DNA of 64,000 nucleotides, taken from JAJECS01 sp965198185. Its GTDB lineage: Bacteria > Chloroflexota > UBA11872. Both the position numbers and the translations under genes were made by a program. Location: positions 1,674,001-1,738,000 of the forward strand of contig CBDAOU010000002.1 in assembly GCA_965198185.1 (NCBI GenBank), given 5' to 3'. Below the pieces are notes generated by a model. The model worked only from the letters and a program-made list of their open reading frames with translations, was not told the DNA's origin and made no database searches. Below are positions 6,938 to 14,905 of the stretch, one piece after another. Position 1 is the stretch's first letter. Each line of letters opens with the position of its first letter.

Positions 6938-8704
6938 ATGACCGACCGCATCGCCGACCGCGGGTTGGTCAACGACCCGGTCTACATCACCGACCTGAGT
7001 GCCGTGCAACCGGCGGACGCCGTGGGTGCGGTGCCGGCCTTTCACCGCTGGCGCGCGATGGCCTACACCGCCGGCGACCTGAGCGGCCAGATGCTGCTGG
7101 CCGGTCCCGAGACGGCGGCACCGGACATCGTCCTGGGTCTCAACGCCAGCGGGTGGCACGCGGTTTCGCTGGGCCTGATGCCGCCGCCGGGCTATGAGGG
7201 CGCTCAATTGAAGGTGCTGGCACGGCTGAGCGGCGACACGACGCCGACGATGCTGACGGCGGGAGCGGCGCATCCCGAGATCGGACACGACCTGCAGATC
7301 GTGGAGCTGTACTGGCGCACGGCGGACTTGACCGGCCAACAGCTGGTGCTGGGGCAACCGCAGTGGCAGACGGCGCCGGTGGACGCCGTGGGCGCGTGGC
7401 GGTCCGAGGTCGTGCGCATTGCTTATGTCAAGCTGGTGCCGCTCACCGACGCCGAGGTCGCCGAGGCGCAGGCCGAGCACGAGCGCAGTGACACTCGCCG
7501 GCTCTTCGCCCATCAGGACGCGCACGGACCGCACTACCTGTGGCGGTTGTCAGACGCCGAGGGCATCCGGCGCGAGATCGAGCCCTATCGCCACTCCGAC
7601 TTCGCCCGCATGTACTGGGAAGCCGGCGAGGGCGACATCAGCTACTACTTCAGCAAGATCGCGCGCTGGTGCACGTTCGACGAGGCCGAGGACTTTGCGC
7701 GCGTCGGGGACCGGCTGCACGCCGAGAGCTGGCGCGAGTTTCGGGACCTGGGCGTGGACCCGTTCGATGTCGCCATCGAGCACTGTCACGACGCCGGGAT
7801 GGAGATTCACGCGTCGTATCGCGTGGCCGGCTTCTGGTACCCGCCGCCGATCGACCATTTCAATCTGGGCGATACGTTTGCCGCGGCGCACCCGGAATGG
7901 CGCGGGGTGGACCGCAACGGCCAGACGACGCCGCGCATTGCCTATTCCTATCCCGAGGTGCGGGCCTACGTGGTGTCGCTGCTGCGCGAGATGGCCGAGC
8001 GGCCCATCGACGGGGTGTGCCTGCTCTACAACCGGCGCCTGCCGCTGGTGGAGTACGAGCCGCCGGTCGTCGCCGCATTTCAGGACGAATACGGCCTCGA
8101 TCCACACGCGCTGCCGGCCGACGACGAGCGCTGGCTGCGCTTCCGCGCGCGTGAGCTGACGCAGTTCATGCGCGAGGTGCGGCAGGCGATGGACGAGGTC
8201 GGCGCGGCAAGCGGCCGATCGCTCGGGGTGTCGGCCGTGGTGATGAGCAGCGAGCAGGAGAACCTCCAGAACGCCATGGACCTTGGGGCGTGGGTCGCCG
8301 AGGGGATCGTCGACACGCTGATTCCCTACACCTCGGCGCCCGGCGGCGACTCGCACGCGGTGTCGTGGGAGGACCCGGCGGATCTGGCGTATTTCGTGGA
8401 CCTGGTGCGCGGGACGGACTGCGTGCTGGCGCCCGGGATGATGCCGCGCCACCGCCCGCCCGAGGACGTGCGCCGCCAGGCGGCGGGCATCTACGGCGCG
8501 GGCGCCGAGCACCTGTTCTTCTGGGACGCGGCGGGCGGCTCCGGGCGAGCGAATTTCGGCACGATGTGGAACGCACTGCGAAGGCTGGGGCACCGCGATG
8601 AGATCGAGGCCTGGCTGGAAGCGGGCGAGCCTTCGTTGCAACCCACCGCGCACGACGTGGACGTGCTGGACGATTGGGACCTGTCCTACACGACGCCGGG
8701 ATGA
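6938..8704 (+). CDS. GHL10-like TIM-barrel glycoside hydrolase, copy 1
   Basis: This protein of about 588 residues has a beta-rich N-terminal domain (roughly residues 20-190) followed by a TIM-barrel region resembling glycosyl-hydrolase-like family 10 proteins. Visible barrel segments include IEIHASYRVAGFWYPPP-type and YSYPEVRAYVVSLLREMAE followed by RPIDGVCLLYNRR, a strand that in such enzymes carries catalytic acidic residues. GAEHLFFWDAAGG lies near the end. ATG 6938 is preferred, with GAGG 5 nt upstream; GTG 6932 is also in frame. No signal peptide is seen. It is followed by a paralogue at 8829-10628, and the two agree along their whole length. The polysaccharide or glycoside substrate is unknown. 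Confidence 0.7.
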   Translation: MTDRIADRGLVNDPVYITDLSAVQPADAVGAVPAFHRWRAMAYTAGDLSGQMLLAGPETAAPDIVLGLNASGWHAVSLGLMPPPGYEGAQLKVLARLSGDTTPTMLTAGAAHPEIGHDLQIVELYWRTADLTGQQLVLGQPQWQTAPVDAVGAWRSEVVRIAYVKLVPLTDAEVAEAQAEHERSDTRRLFAHQDAHGPHYLWRLSDAEGIRREIEPYRHSDFARMYWEAGEGDISYYFSKIARWCTFDEAEDFARVGDRLHAESWREFRDLGVDPFDVAIEHCHDAGMEIHASYRVAGFWYPPPIDHFNLGDTFAAAHPEWRGVDRNGQTTPRIAYSYPEVRAYVVSLLREMAERPIDGVCLLYNRRLPLVEYEPPVVAAFQDEYGLDPHALPADDERWLRFRARELTQFMREVRQAMDEVGAASGRSLGVSAVVMSSEQENLQNAMDLGAWVAEGIVDTLIPYTSAPGGDSHAVSWEDPADLAYFVDLVRGTDCVLAPGMMPRHRPPEDVRRQAAGIYGAGAEHLFFWDAAGGSGRANFGTMWNALRRLGHRDEIEAWLEAGEPSLQPTAHDVDVLDDWDLSYTTPG

Positions 8705-8728
8705 TGACGGGGGCGCGGCGGCTGGAGC

Positions 8729-8778
8729 GGGCGGCCACAAGGGCCGCCCCTACCTGGAGGGCGGTTCGCGAACCGCCC
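8729..8778. repeat. Two hairpin repeats between tandem hydrolases
   Basis: Two palindromes lie back to back in the 8705-8828 gap. The first is GGGCGGCC/GGCCGCCC (8729-8749), followed by CTACC. The second is the fully self-complementary GGGCGGTTCGCGAACCGCCC (8759-8778), identical to the palindrome at 1002-1021 beside the IS110 element. Confidence 0.75.
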
Positions 8779-8828
8779 ACACACAGGTGGACGTTGCGCG
8801 GCGATCTGAGCAATAGGAGGCAGCGGGC

Positions 8829-10628
8829 ATGACGGCAATTGCGACCGATCTCTTTGCCGACGGCTGGCTCAGCAGCCCGCCGCAATACCGCACGGACCTG
8901 GACCGCTGCGAGCCGGCGGAGGCGCTGAGCCCCACGGGCAAGCGAGGGCGCTGGCGGACCATGTCGTTCGAGACCGACGACGTGACGGGAACCATGATCG
9001 CGGCGGGGCCGGAGACGGCCGCGCCGGCGGTGAGCTTTCCGCTGCGCGCCAGCGGCTGGCACGCGGTTTCGGTGGGCATCGTGCCGAACTTCAAGTGCAC
9101 CGACGACACCGCCACCATTGCCGTCCCAGTCAAGCTCAGCGGCGAGGACACCTGTTCGCTACTCACGCTGGACCTTTCGTCGCTGCAAACCCGGCTGCTG
9201 CCCGACTGGCACGGGCCGGTCGTGGCGGAGATGTTCTGGAAGATTGCGGACCTCACGGACATGAGCCTCGATATCTGCCAGTTGGTCCGGCGGGTGGCGC
9301 CGGGCGACGCGCCCGGGTCGTTCAGCGGCCCGGCGGCACGCGTGGCCTACGTCAAGCTGGTGCCGCTGACCGACGACGAAGTTGAGCTCTGGCAGGCGGA
9401 CCAGGCGCGCACGGACACGCGCCGCCTGTTCGCGCACAACGACTCGCACGGGCCGCACTACCTGTTCCGGCTCACCACGGAAGAAGAAGTGCGGCGCGAG
9501 ATCGAGCCCTACCGCGACACCGACGTCTCCCGCATCTACTGGGAGGCGGGCGGGGGCGACCGCACGCGCTTCTTCAGCCGCATCGCCCGTGCCGAGATCA
9601 TGGAGGGGCAGGAGGACTTCGGGCGGCGCGGCGACCGCATGCACGCCGAGAGCTGGCGGGACTTTCAACAGCAGGGCGTGGACCCGTTCGACGTGGCCGT
9701 GGCGCATACGCACGCGCTGGGCATTGAGTTTCACGCCTGCTACCGCGTGGCGGGGTTCAAGTACCCGCCGCCGCTGGACGGCGCCAGCCTGGGGGAGGTC
9801 TTCTTCGACCGCCATCCCGAATGCCGCGGCGAGGACCGGTCGGGCAACCGCACTCCGCGCATGGCTTACAGCTATCCCGCGGTGCGGGAGTTCGTGATCG
9901 CGGTGCTGCGGGAGATCGCGGAGCGGCCGGTGGACGGCGTGTGCCTGCTGTTCAACCGGCGCATGCCGCTGGTGGAGTACGAGCCGCCGGTGGTGGATGG
10001 CTTCCTACAGGAGTACGGGCTCGATCCGCGCGAGTTGCCGGCAAACGACAAGCGCTGGCTGGCCTACCGCGCGCGCACGCTGACGGGCTTCATGCGCGAG
10101 CTGCGCGCGGCGATGGACGAGGCGGGCGAGGCGCGTGGCTCACGCATCGACGTGGGCGCGGTGGTGGCGGCCACCGAGCAAGAGAACCTGCAGGACGGCA
10201 TCGACCTGCGCGCCTGGATCGACGAAGGGCTCATCGACACGTTGATTCCCTACAGCTCGGAGCCGGTCTACGACAGCCACGAGCCGTCCTGGACCGACCC
10301 GTCGCAGCTGGCGTTCTTCGTGGACCTGGTGAACGGCACCGACTGCGTGCTCGCGCCAAATCTCATGCCCCGGCACCAGTCGCCCGAGGACTTCCGTCGC
10401 CGCGCGTCAACCGTCTACGAGGCCGGCGCGGGCCACATGTTCTTCTGGGACGCCGCAGGCGGCTGCGGAAGGGCCAACTTTCAACCCATGTGGAGCGGCC
10501 TGCGGCGCCTCGGCCACCAAGACGAGATCGCCGCCTGGCAAGCCGCCGGCGAGCCGGCGCTGCCCCACACCATCAAGCCCATGCGCAAGTGGAACGGATG
10601 GGACTTTGCCTACGAGACGCCGGGGTAG
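8829..10628 (+). CDS. GHL10-like TIM-barrel glycoside hydrolase, copy 2
   Basis: This 599-residue paralogue of the preceding gene has the same architecture: a beta-rich N-terminal part, a conserved linker (RVAYVKLVPLTDDEVE) and a barrel with YSYPAVREFVIAVLREIAER and PVDGVCLLFNRRMPLVEYEPP-type strands. The C terminus has GHMFFWDAAGGCGRANF and ends WDFAYETPG. ATG 8829 has AGGAGG about 9 nt upstream, the best ribosome-binding site in this block. By eye the two copies agree at about half or more of positions, so this is an old duplication. A third, truncated copy of the 3' end lies at 11412-11499. Function is inferred as cleavage or modification of a glycoside. Confidence 0.7.
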   Translation: MTAIATDLFADGWLSSPPQYRTDLDRCEPAEALSPTGKRGRWRTMSFETDDVTGTMIAAGPETAAPAVSFPLRASGWHAVSVGIVPNFKCTDDTATIAVPVKLSGEDTCSLLTLDLSSLQTRLLPDWHGPVVAEMFWKIADLTDMSLDICQLVRRVAPGDAPGSFSGPAARVAYVKLVPLTDDEVELWQADQARTDTRRLFAHNDSHGPHYLFRLTTEEEVRREIEPYRDTDVSRIYWEAGGGDRTRFFSRIARAEIMEGQEDFGRRGDRMHAESWRDFQQQGVDPFDVAVAHTHALGIEFHACYRVAGFKYPPPLDGASLGEVFFDRHPECRGEDRSGNRTPRMAYSYPAVREFVIAVLREIAERPVDGVCLLFNRRMPLVEYEPPVVDGFLQEYGLDPRELPANDKRWLAYRARTLTGFMRELRAAMDEAGEARGSRIDVGAVVAATEQENLQDGIDLRAWIDEGLIDTLIPYSSEPVYDSHEPSWTDPSQLAFFVDLVNGTDCVLAPNLMPRHQSPEDFRRRASTVYEAGAGHMFFWDAAGGCGRANFQPMWSGLRRLGHQDEIAAWQAAGEPALPHTIKPMRKWNGWDFAYETPG

Positions 10629-10697
10629 GGCAAAGCGGGACAGCGGGCGGTACGATATGTCTTGCAGGACGTTGAGGGCTGGGGAAGGTGTGGAGAC

Positions 10698-10958
10698 ATG
10701 TCGGAGCCGCATGCGGCGACAACCGACGTCGCTGTTGGCGATGTCCGCGCATTGCGCCGCAACCTTCGTCGGCGCATCTCGGTCTACGAACGGCGCTACG
10801 AGATGACGACGGACATCATGCGCGTGTGCGTACGGGCTGGGACCTTCCCTGAAACGGCCGAGATTTCGCAATGGCTCCTCGCCGACGCAACGCTGACGCA
10901 CCTCGATCGCGCAGGTGCGAAAAGCACAATTGGCTCGAGCTCGACCGCTACGTCCTGA
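10698..10958 (+). CDS. Putative antitoxin upstream of TumE-like toxin
   Basis: This 86-residue protein starts at ATG 10698, with GGGGAAGG ending 9 nt upstream. The helical central part (YERRYEMTTDIMRVCVRAG) and ISQWLLADATLTHL resemble the short partner proteins commonly encoded directly before TumE/DUF6516-type toxins. The downstream toxin frame overlaps its 3' end, which fits translational coupling. The last dozen residues (AGAKSTIGSSSTATS) look non-conserved. The antitoxin role is inferred from gene order and size. Confidence 0.55.
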   Translation: MSEPHAATTDVAVGDVRALRRNLRRRISVYERRYEMTTDIMRVCVRAGTFPETAEISQWLLADATLTHLDRAGAKSTIGSSSTATS

Positions 10959-11356
10959 TTCACCGGCAAAAGCTCGCAACTCGCCCGTTCGTCATCGCTG
11001 ACGGGACCACGTTCACGCGGTATGCGGGCGGCGGTGCAGAGTTCGTGCGCTGCGCTGGCGTCCTCACCTGCAGAAACGAGGTGCGCATCGCAGTCACCAA
11101 ACTGATGGCGACTCGAATGATACGCGCACAGCTTCAAGTGCGGTCGATTCACTTCAACTACCACGTCACGCAGCGGCGCGGCGGCCGCACCAGCAATCTG
11201 CTGCGCTACGACAACTCGCACGTGGACACCCCAGACGAATATCACCACCATCTCTACGACCCAAGGACCGGCGAGCAGACCCGCACAATCCTGACGCGGG
11301 AACAGTTCCCAGACCTTGCCGAGGTCGTCGATGAGGCAGACCGGCTCTCGCACTAG
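10871..11356 (+). CDS. TumE/DUF6516-family toxin-like protein
   Basis: This protein of up to 161 residues matches the TumE toxin family (formerly DUF6516). The conserved core is a strand set (RSIHFNYHVTQRRGG), then LLRYDNSHVDTPDEYHHHLY with the family's RYDN and His-rich motif, and a C-terminal helix (FPDLAEVVDEADRLS). The ATG at 10871 overlaps the upstream gene by 88 nt, and the true start may lie later, near ELDRYVLIH. The pair lies between a full GHL10-like gene and a fragment of another, suggesting insertion during a duplication. The toxic activity is not demonstrated. Confidence 0.62.
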   Translation: MAPRRRNADAPRSRRCEKHNWLELDRYVLIHRQKLATRPFVIADGTTFTRYAGGGAEFVRCAGVLTCRNEVRIAVTKLMATRMIRAQLQVRSIHFNYHVTQRRGGRTSNLLRYDNSHVDTPDEYHHHLYDPRTGEQTRTILTREQFPDLAEVVDEADRLSH

Positions 11357-11411
11357 ACTAGAAGACCTCGCCATGCCAGAGAGGACATGCAAGCGCACCG
11401 CCACCGTCTCC

Positions 11412-11499
11412 GGCGCCTGGCAAGCCGGCGCTGCCGCGCACCATCAAGCCCCTGCGCAAGTGGGACGGCTGGGACTTCGCCTACGAGACGCCGAGGTAG
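11412..11499 (+). pseudogene. 3' remnant of a third GHL10-like hydrolase
   Basis: This stretch closely matches the last 90 or so bases of the gene ending at 10628 (GCCTGGCAAGCC, then an 11-nt gap, then codons for a KPLRKWDGWDFAYETPR-type end and TAG). The gap shifts the frame, and nothing upstream continues the gene. The remnant shows that a third paralogue, or a partial duplicate of the second, once ended here, with the toxin-antitoxin pair now between the two ends. Confidence 0.75.
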
Positions 11500-11546
11500 T
11501 GAGTAGAACGCCGCAGCACATTCCGCGACTGGGTGACGACGACAGG

Positions 11547-12269
11547 ATGATGGACTTGGACGCGCTGGACCGCGACCTGGCCGCGACGCGGTGGGGCGCT
11601 GAGTATCGTGGCGGTCGATATGCCGGGGAGCCTCCGGTGGCTTTCGTGGACCGCATCCTTTCCGTGCTGGAGGGCAGCGCGCTACGGTCGAGCGCGGGGC
11701 TCTACGTTGGCTGCGGCAATGGTCGCAATCTCCTGCCGCTGGCGGACGCCGGATTGCGGCTCTATGGACTCGATCTGTCCGCCGAGTCACTGCGTCAGTT
11801 GGCGGCCCGGAACCCCGCCGTATCCGAGCGGCTAATTCGCGCGGAATTTCGGACATGGCAGAGCCAGCGCCGCTTCGGATACGTGATCGCGATTCAGGTG
11901 TTTCAGCATGGCGTCTGCGCCGACGTCGCGGGGTATTTTGAGAAGGTCGCCTCCGTGCTGGATCCGGGCGGTCTCTTCTTTCTGCGCGTCAATTCCGCGT
12001 CGACCGAGGTATTCCATCCGCACACCGTGATCGAGCGGAATGATCTGGGCGGGCTGACGGTGCGCTACAACGACGGTCCCAAGCGGGGGCTGCCGGTGCA
12101 TTTCTTCACGCGGGACGAGTTGCTTGAGTTGACCCGCGAGTGCTTCAAGGTCGTGGACGAGCCTCGTGAGGAGGTCGTAAGGCGGGCGCCCCCGGAGACA
12201 GGGTGCTGGGTGCAGTGGGAGGGGATCTGGAGGCGCCGCGGCGGTCAGGCGGCAGGTGGGCAGGCCTGA
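11547..12269 (+). CDS. Class I SAM-dependent methyltransferase
   Basis: This protein of about 240 residues has a Rossmann-type methyltransferase core. AGLYVGCGNGRNLLPLADAG is SAM-binding motif I (GCGNGRN), LYGLDLSAESLRQLA supplies the acidic ribose-binding residue, and FEKVASVLDPGGLFFLRVNS is the post-motif strand. The start is ATG 11547 or 11550; the ribosome-binding site is weak. The substrate cannot be inferred. The C-terminal FFTRDELLELTRECFKVVDE segment is typical of TehB/UbiE-like small-molecule methyltransferases. It probably acts in the cytoplasm. Confidence 0.8.
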   Translation: MMDLDALDRDLAATRWGAEYRGGRYAGEPPVAFVDRILSVLEGSALRSSAGLYVGCGNGRNLLPLADAGLRLYGLDLSAESLRQLAARNPAVSERLIRAEFRTWQSQRRFGYVIAIQVFQHGVCADVAGYFEKVASVLDPGGLFFLRVNSASTEVFHPHTVIERNDLGGLTVRYNDGPKRGLPVHFFTRDELLELTRECFKVVDEPREEVVRRAPPETGCWVQWEGIWRRRGGQAAGGQA

Positions 12270-12325
12270 GGTGGCCGCAGCCGCAGTCTCCTGCGTAGCG
12301 ATGTTTGCATAACCCGGTCAGGCTC

Positions 12326-12389
12326 AGGTCGCGAAAGGGCAACCACAAGGGTTGCCCCTACACCGGACGTCTGCGGATGCGGAAATGAC
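12326..12389. repeat. 64-bp exact direct repeat, copy 1
   Basis: Identical to 12494-12557. It contains the hairpin GGGCAACC/GGTTGCCC (12337-12357) followed by CTACACCGG and GCGGAAATGAC. The 12270-12594 gap holds only repeats, not a gene. Confidence 0.85.
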
Positions 12390-12436
12390 GGAGGGGGCGA
12401 CGCGTGACTCCCCACGGCCGTGGCCGAACGTCTGAG

Positions 12437-12457
12437 ATTCCTCGCTCCGCTCGGAAT
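12437..12457. repeat. ATTCC-TCGCT-N-CGCTC-GGAAT hairpin repeat
   Basis: One of four copies in the window (also 13986-14006, 14736-14756 and 16937-16957) of a 21-nt hairpin. They differ at the central base (C here; A, T and G in the others). All are intergenic. Confidence 0.75.
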
Positions 12458-12493
12458 GCCGAAGGGCGCGGGAATAACCGACGTGTTCGTGGG

Positions 12494-12557
12494 AGGTCGC
12501 GAAAGGGCAACCACAAGGGTTGCCCCTACACCGGACGTCTGCGGATGCGGAAATGAC
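12494..12557. repeat. 64-bp exact direct repeat, copy 2
   Basis: The second exact copy of 12326-12389, offset by 168 bp. The two copies flank an ATTCC...GGAAT hairpin. Confidence 0.85.
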
Positions 12558-12594
12558 CGATGGCTACCGGAGTCCCTAGAGCAACCGCCTTCAG

Positions 12595-13809
12595 CTATTC
12601 GCGCCAGGAGAGTTCGCGTCTATCGGTGATGGTGGATTCGTCGATTTCGAGGCCGAGGCCGGGGGCGTCCGGCGGGGCCGATGCGGCCGTTGACGGGTTG
12701 GACCTTGTGTTTGAGGTGCAGCTGGCGGATGTCGTTCCACTTGATGAGGTATTCCACGTAGGGGCAGAGGGTGGGCGGCAGCGCGGCGCTGATGTGGACG
12801 TTCACGGGGACGCTCGACCCATGCGGAATGATCGGGACGTCGTAGACCGAGCAGATGGTGGCCATCTTCATCAGCTCGCTGATGCCGCCGGCCCACATGG
12901 TGTCGGGCTGGAAAACGTCGACCGCGCCGGCGCGCATGTAGTCGCGGGTGCCCCAGCGGGTGTACTCGTGCTCGCCGCCGGCGATGGGGATCGGTGAGGC
13001 GGCGCGGATGCGGGCATAGGCGGGGATGTCGTCGGGCTTGACCGGCTCCTCGATCCAGCGGGGGCGGTATTCGGCCATGCGCCGGGCCATGTCGAGGGTG
13101 TAGCGCGCGTTCCAGCTATTCCAGGCGTCGAGCATCACCTCGACGTCATCGCCCACGGCCTCACGCACCGTGCGCGCCAGCTCCACGTTGGCGCGGGCGC
13201 CCGGCTCGCCGTCGTCCGGCCCGTGGCGCATGAACCACTTGGTGGCGGAAAGCCGGCGTCCACGACCTCGCGCGCGCGGGCGGTGACGCGGTCGGGCTCG
13301 AGCGAATAGCCCAGCATGCTGGCGTAGGCCGGGATGGTGTCGCGCACCGGACCGCCCAACAACCGGTAGACCGGCTGGCCGAGCCACTTGCCCTTCAGGT
13401 CCCACAGCGCCACGTCCAGCGCGCTGATGGCGAACATGGGCTGGCCCTTGCGCGCGTGGATGAGCTGGCGGTAGAGCTTGTCCCAGACGCGCTCGATGGC
13501 GAGCGGGTCCTCGCCGACAACGAGCGGCGCGACCTCGGAGTCGATGACGAAGGCCGTCTGCCGGTCGATGGTCCCCGCCAGGCCGCTGACGCCCTCGTCG
13601 GTCTCGACGGAGACGAAGATCGACGAGATCGGGTAGGCGCCGCGCGCGTTGCGCTCCTGCCCGAGCCCGCCGCTCGCAATGGGGTAGCCGCGCTCGTGCT
13701 TGTGCTCGGGATAGACGTCGATGGGGCGAATGACGCGCTCTTCCCACAGCTCGCCGTCGTAGTCGAGCTCGCCGTGCAGCTCGATGAGCCGCACGCGGGT
13801 GATGCGCAT
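12595..13809 (-). pseudogene. Enolase-superfamily L-rhamnonate-dehydratase-like gene, frameshifted
   Basis: The reading frame starts at ATG 13809 (MRITRVRLIELHGEL) and is intact to about 13255. It then continues one frame over (SATKWFMRHGPDDG) to about 12670, and shifts again before the end (GLGLEIDESTITDRRELSW, stop at 12595). The restored protein of about 405 residues belongs to the mandelate-racemase/enolase superfamily. Metal ligands are visible in DAWNSW and RWIEEPV, followed by PIAGGEHEYTRWG, and a catalytic base is in IIPHGSS. The KWFMRHGP block resembles L-rhamnonate dehydratase. The first break fits loss of one C from a TTTCCC run, so sequencing error is possible. The product would dehydrate a sugar acid in the cytoplasm, in keeping with the nearby glycosidases. 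Confidence 0.75.
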
Positions 13810-14118
13810 GGCGGGGTCCAGGTGAGGCCGGGCGGCCGCGGGTGACGCCTAGTCTATAGCGGGGCGCGAGGGTCCGGCGGGGGCTCCGGCGCGCGACCCC
13901 CCCTCACCCCCCATCGAGTACGGGGATAAGGGGGCGCGGGAATCCGGCGCGCTTCACCCCGAGCGGCCGTGGACGAACGCCATAGATTCCTCGCTACGCT
14001 CGGAATGACATTGACTACCTGGCAATGGCGATGAGGGTCGCCCTTCGACAGGCTCAGAGCCTGCCCTGAGTTCACCGAAGGGGCGAACGTGTGAAGGACG
14101 GTGCCGTATCCTTACCGC
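13810..14118. repeat. Repeat-rich intergenic region
   Basis: This region holds no gene. It contains the ATTCC...GGAAT hairpin (13986-14006) and a palindromic repeat at about 14038-14083 (CCCTTCGACAGGCTCAGAGC, then its imperfect complement ending CACCGAAGGGG). Repeats of both kinds are, to my knowledge, common between genes in Chloroflexota genomes. They sit directly before the probable selenoprotein gene. Confidence 0.6.
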
Positions 14119-14670
14119 ATGAAATCCTTGGTCGCCCTGACCGCCGTCGCGCTGGTCGGCAGCTTGCTGCTGGCATGCGGCGAGGCAGGCCCGCCGGAGG
14201 GCGCGGAGATTGCGCCGGACTTCACCGTGCAGGACGCGAACGGGAACGCGGTGACGCTGTCCGGGCTGCTGGAGGACAATCACGGCGTCATCCTGGTGTT
14301 CTACCGGGGCTTCTTCTGAGGGATCTGCCGTAACCAGCTCGTGGAGCTGCAGGGAGCCATCCCCCTCTTCGCCGAGGTGGACTATCGACCGGTCGCCATC
14401 AGCACGGACGATGTCGAGGAGGCCGCGGAAATGGCCCAGTACGCACGAGCGGAATACCCCGTCCTCGCCGATCCCGATCACGCGGTGGCCGAGAGCTATG
14501 GCGTGTTCAACCTGCTAAACGACGGCGTTGCCGCACCGGCCGTGTTGCTCATCGGGCAGCACCGGGTGGTGCACTGGCGCCACGTGGCCGAAGGGATCGG
14601 CGACCGGCCGTCGCTCAGCACGATTCTCGACGCGATTCTCGAGGTCGAGGGGCCGCCGGGCGGGAGCTGA
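14119..14670 (+). CDS. Probable selenoprotein: AhpC/TSA-type redox lipoprotein with in-frame UGA
   Basis: This 183-residue peroxiredoxin/thioredoxin-fold lipoprotein has a signal sequence ending LVGSLLLAC (lipid-modified Cys20), so it acts outside the cytoplasmic membrane. The fold matches the redoxin family: EIAPDFTVQDANGNAVTLSG, VILVFYRGFF, then UGA at 14317-14319 (residue 67), then GICRNQLVELQG and VAISTDDVEEAAEMAQY with PVLADPDHAVAESYGV. The UGA lies exactly where relatives have the first Cys of the FYRGxWCPxC motif, giving U-x-x-C with Cys70. The two halves are in the same frame, so a frameshift does not explain it. A hairpin 15 nt after the UGA fits a bacterial SECIS. ATG 14119 is chosen for the signal peptide; GTG 14101 is in frame. 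No Sec machinery is in the window. Confidence 0.75.
14335..14349 (+). promoter_or_regulatory. SECIS-like hairpin
   Basis: A perfect 6-bp stem (CAGCTC/GAGCTG) with a GTG apical loop begins 15 nt after the UGA. Bacterial SECIS elements typically place a short stem with a G in the first loop positions about 16-37 nt downstream of the Sec codon, and this one qualifies. It lies inside the coding region, as expected for bacteria. Confidence 0.6.
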
Positions 14671-14735
14671 GGCGCGGGTCGGAGCCGGTCCGTATCCGTA
14701 GTGCCGAACCGTGCAGCCGAGCATGAAGCTCCTAG

Positions 14736-14756
14736 ATTCCTCGCTTCGCTCGGAAT
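14736..14756. repeat. ATTCC-TCGCT-N-CGCTC-GGAAT hairpin repeat
   Basis: A copy with T at the variable centre, in the 14671-14905 gap between the redox lipoprotein and the ABC operon. No gene is seen in this gap. Confidence 0.7.
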
Positions 14757-14905
14757 CACAAAATGGGAGCGCGGGGGGATATTGAAGCACGCACGTGGGC
14801 GGGCAAGGCTGCGTTGTTGGTGACTATTGCTACACCGCTAAGCCGGACCGTGCGCTACCGTCGCGGCTGGCCGCTGGCTGACGCCCTCGCCGGACACACA
14901 CTCTG

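Noticed and set aside
14101..14319. Short 72-codon gene ending at the UGA, with a second gene from 14341
   Set aside because: The two pieces are halves of one redoxin fold in the same frame, and neither contains a complete active site. Readthrough with selenocysteine explains both better.
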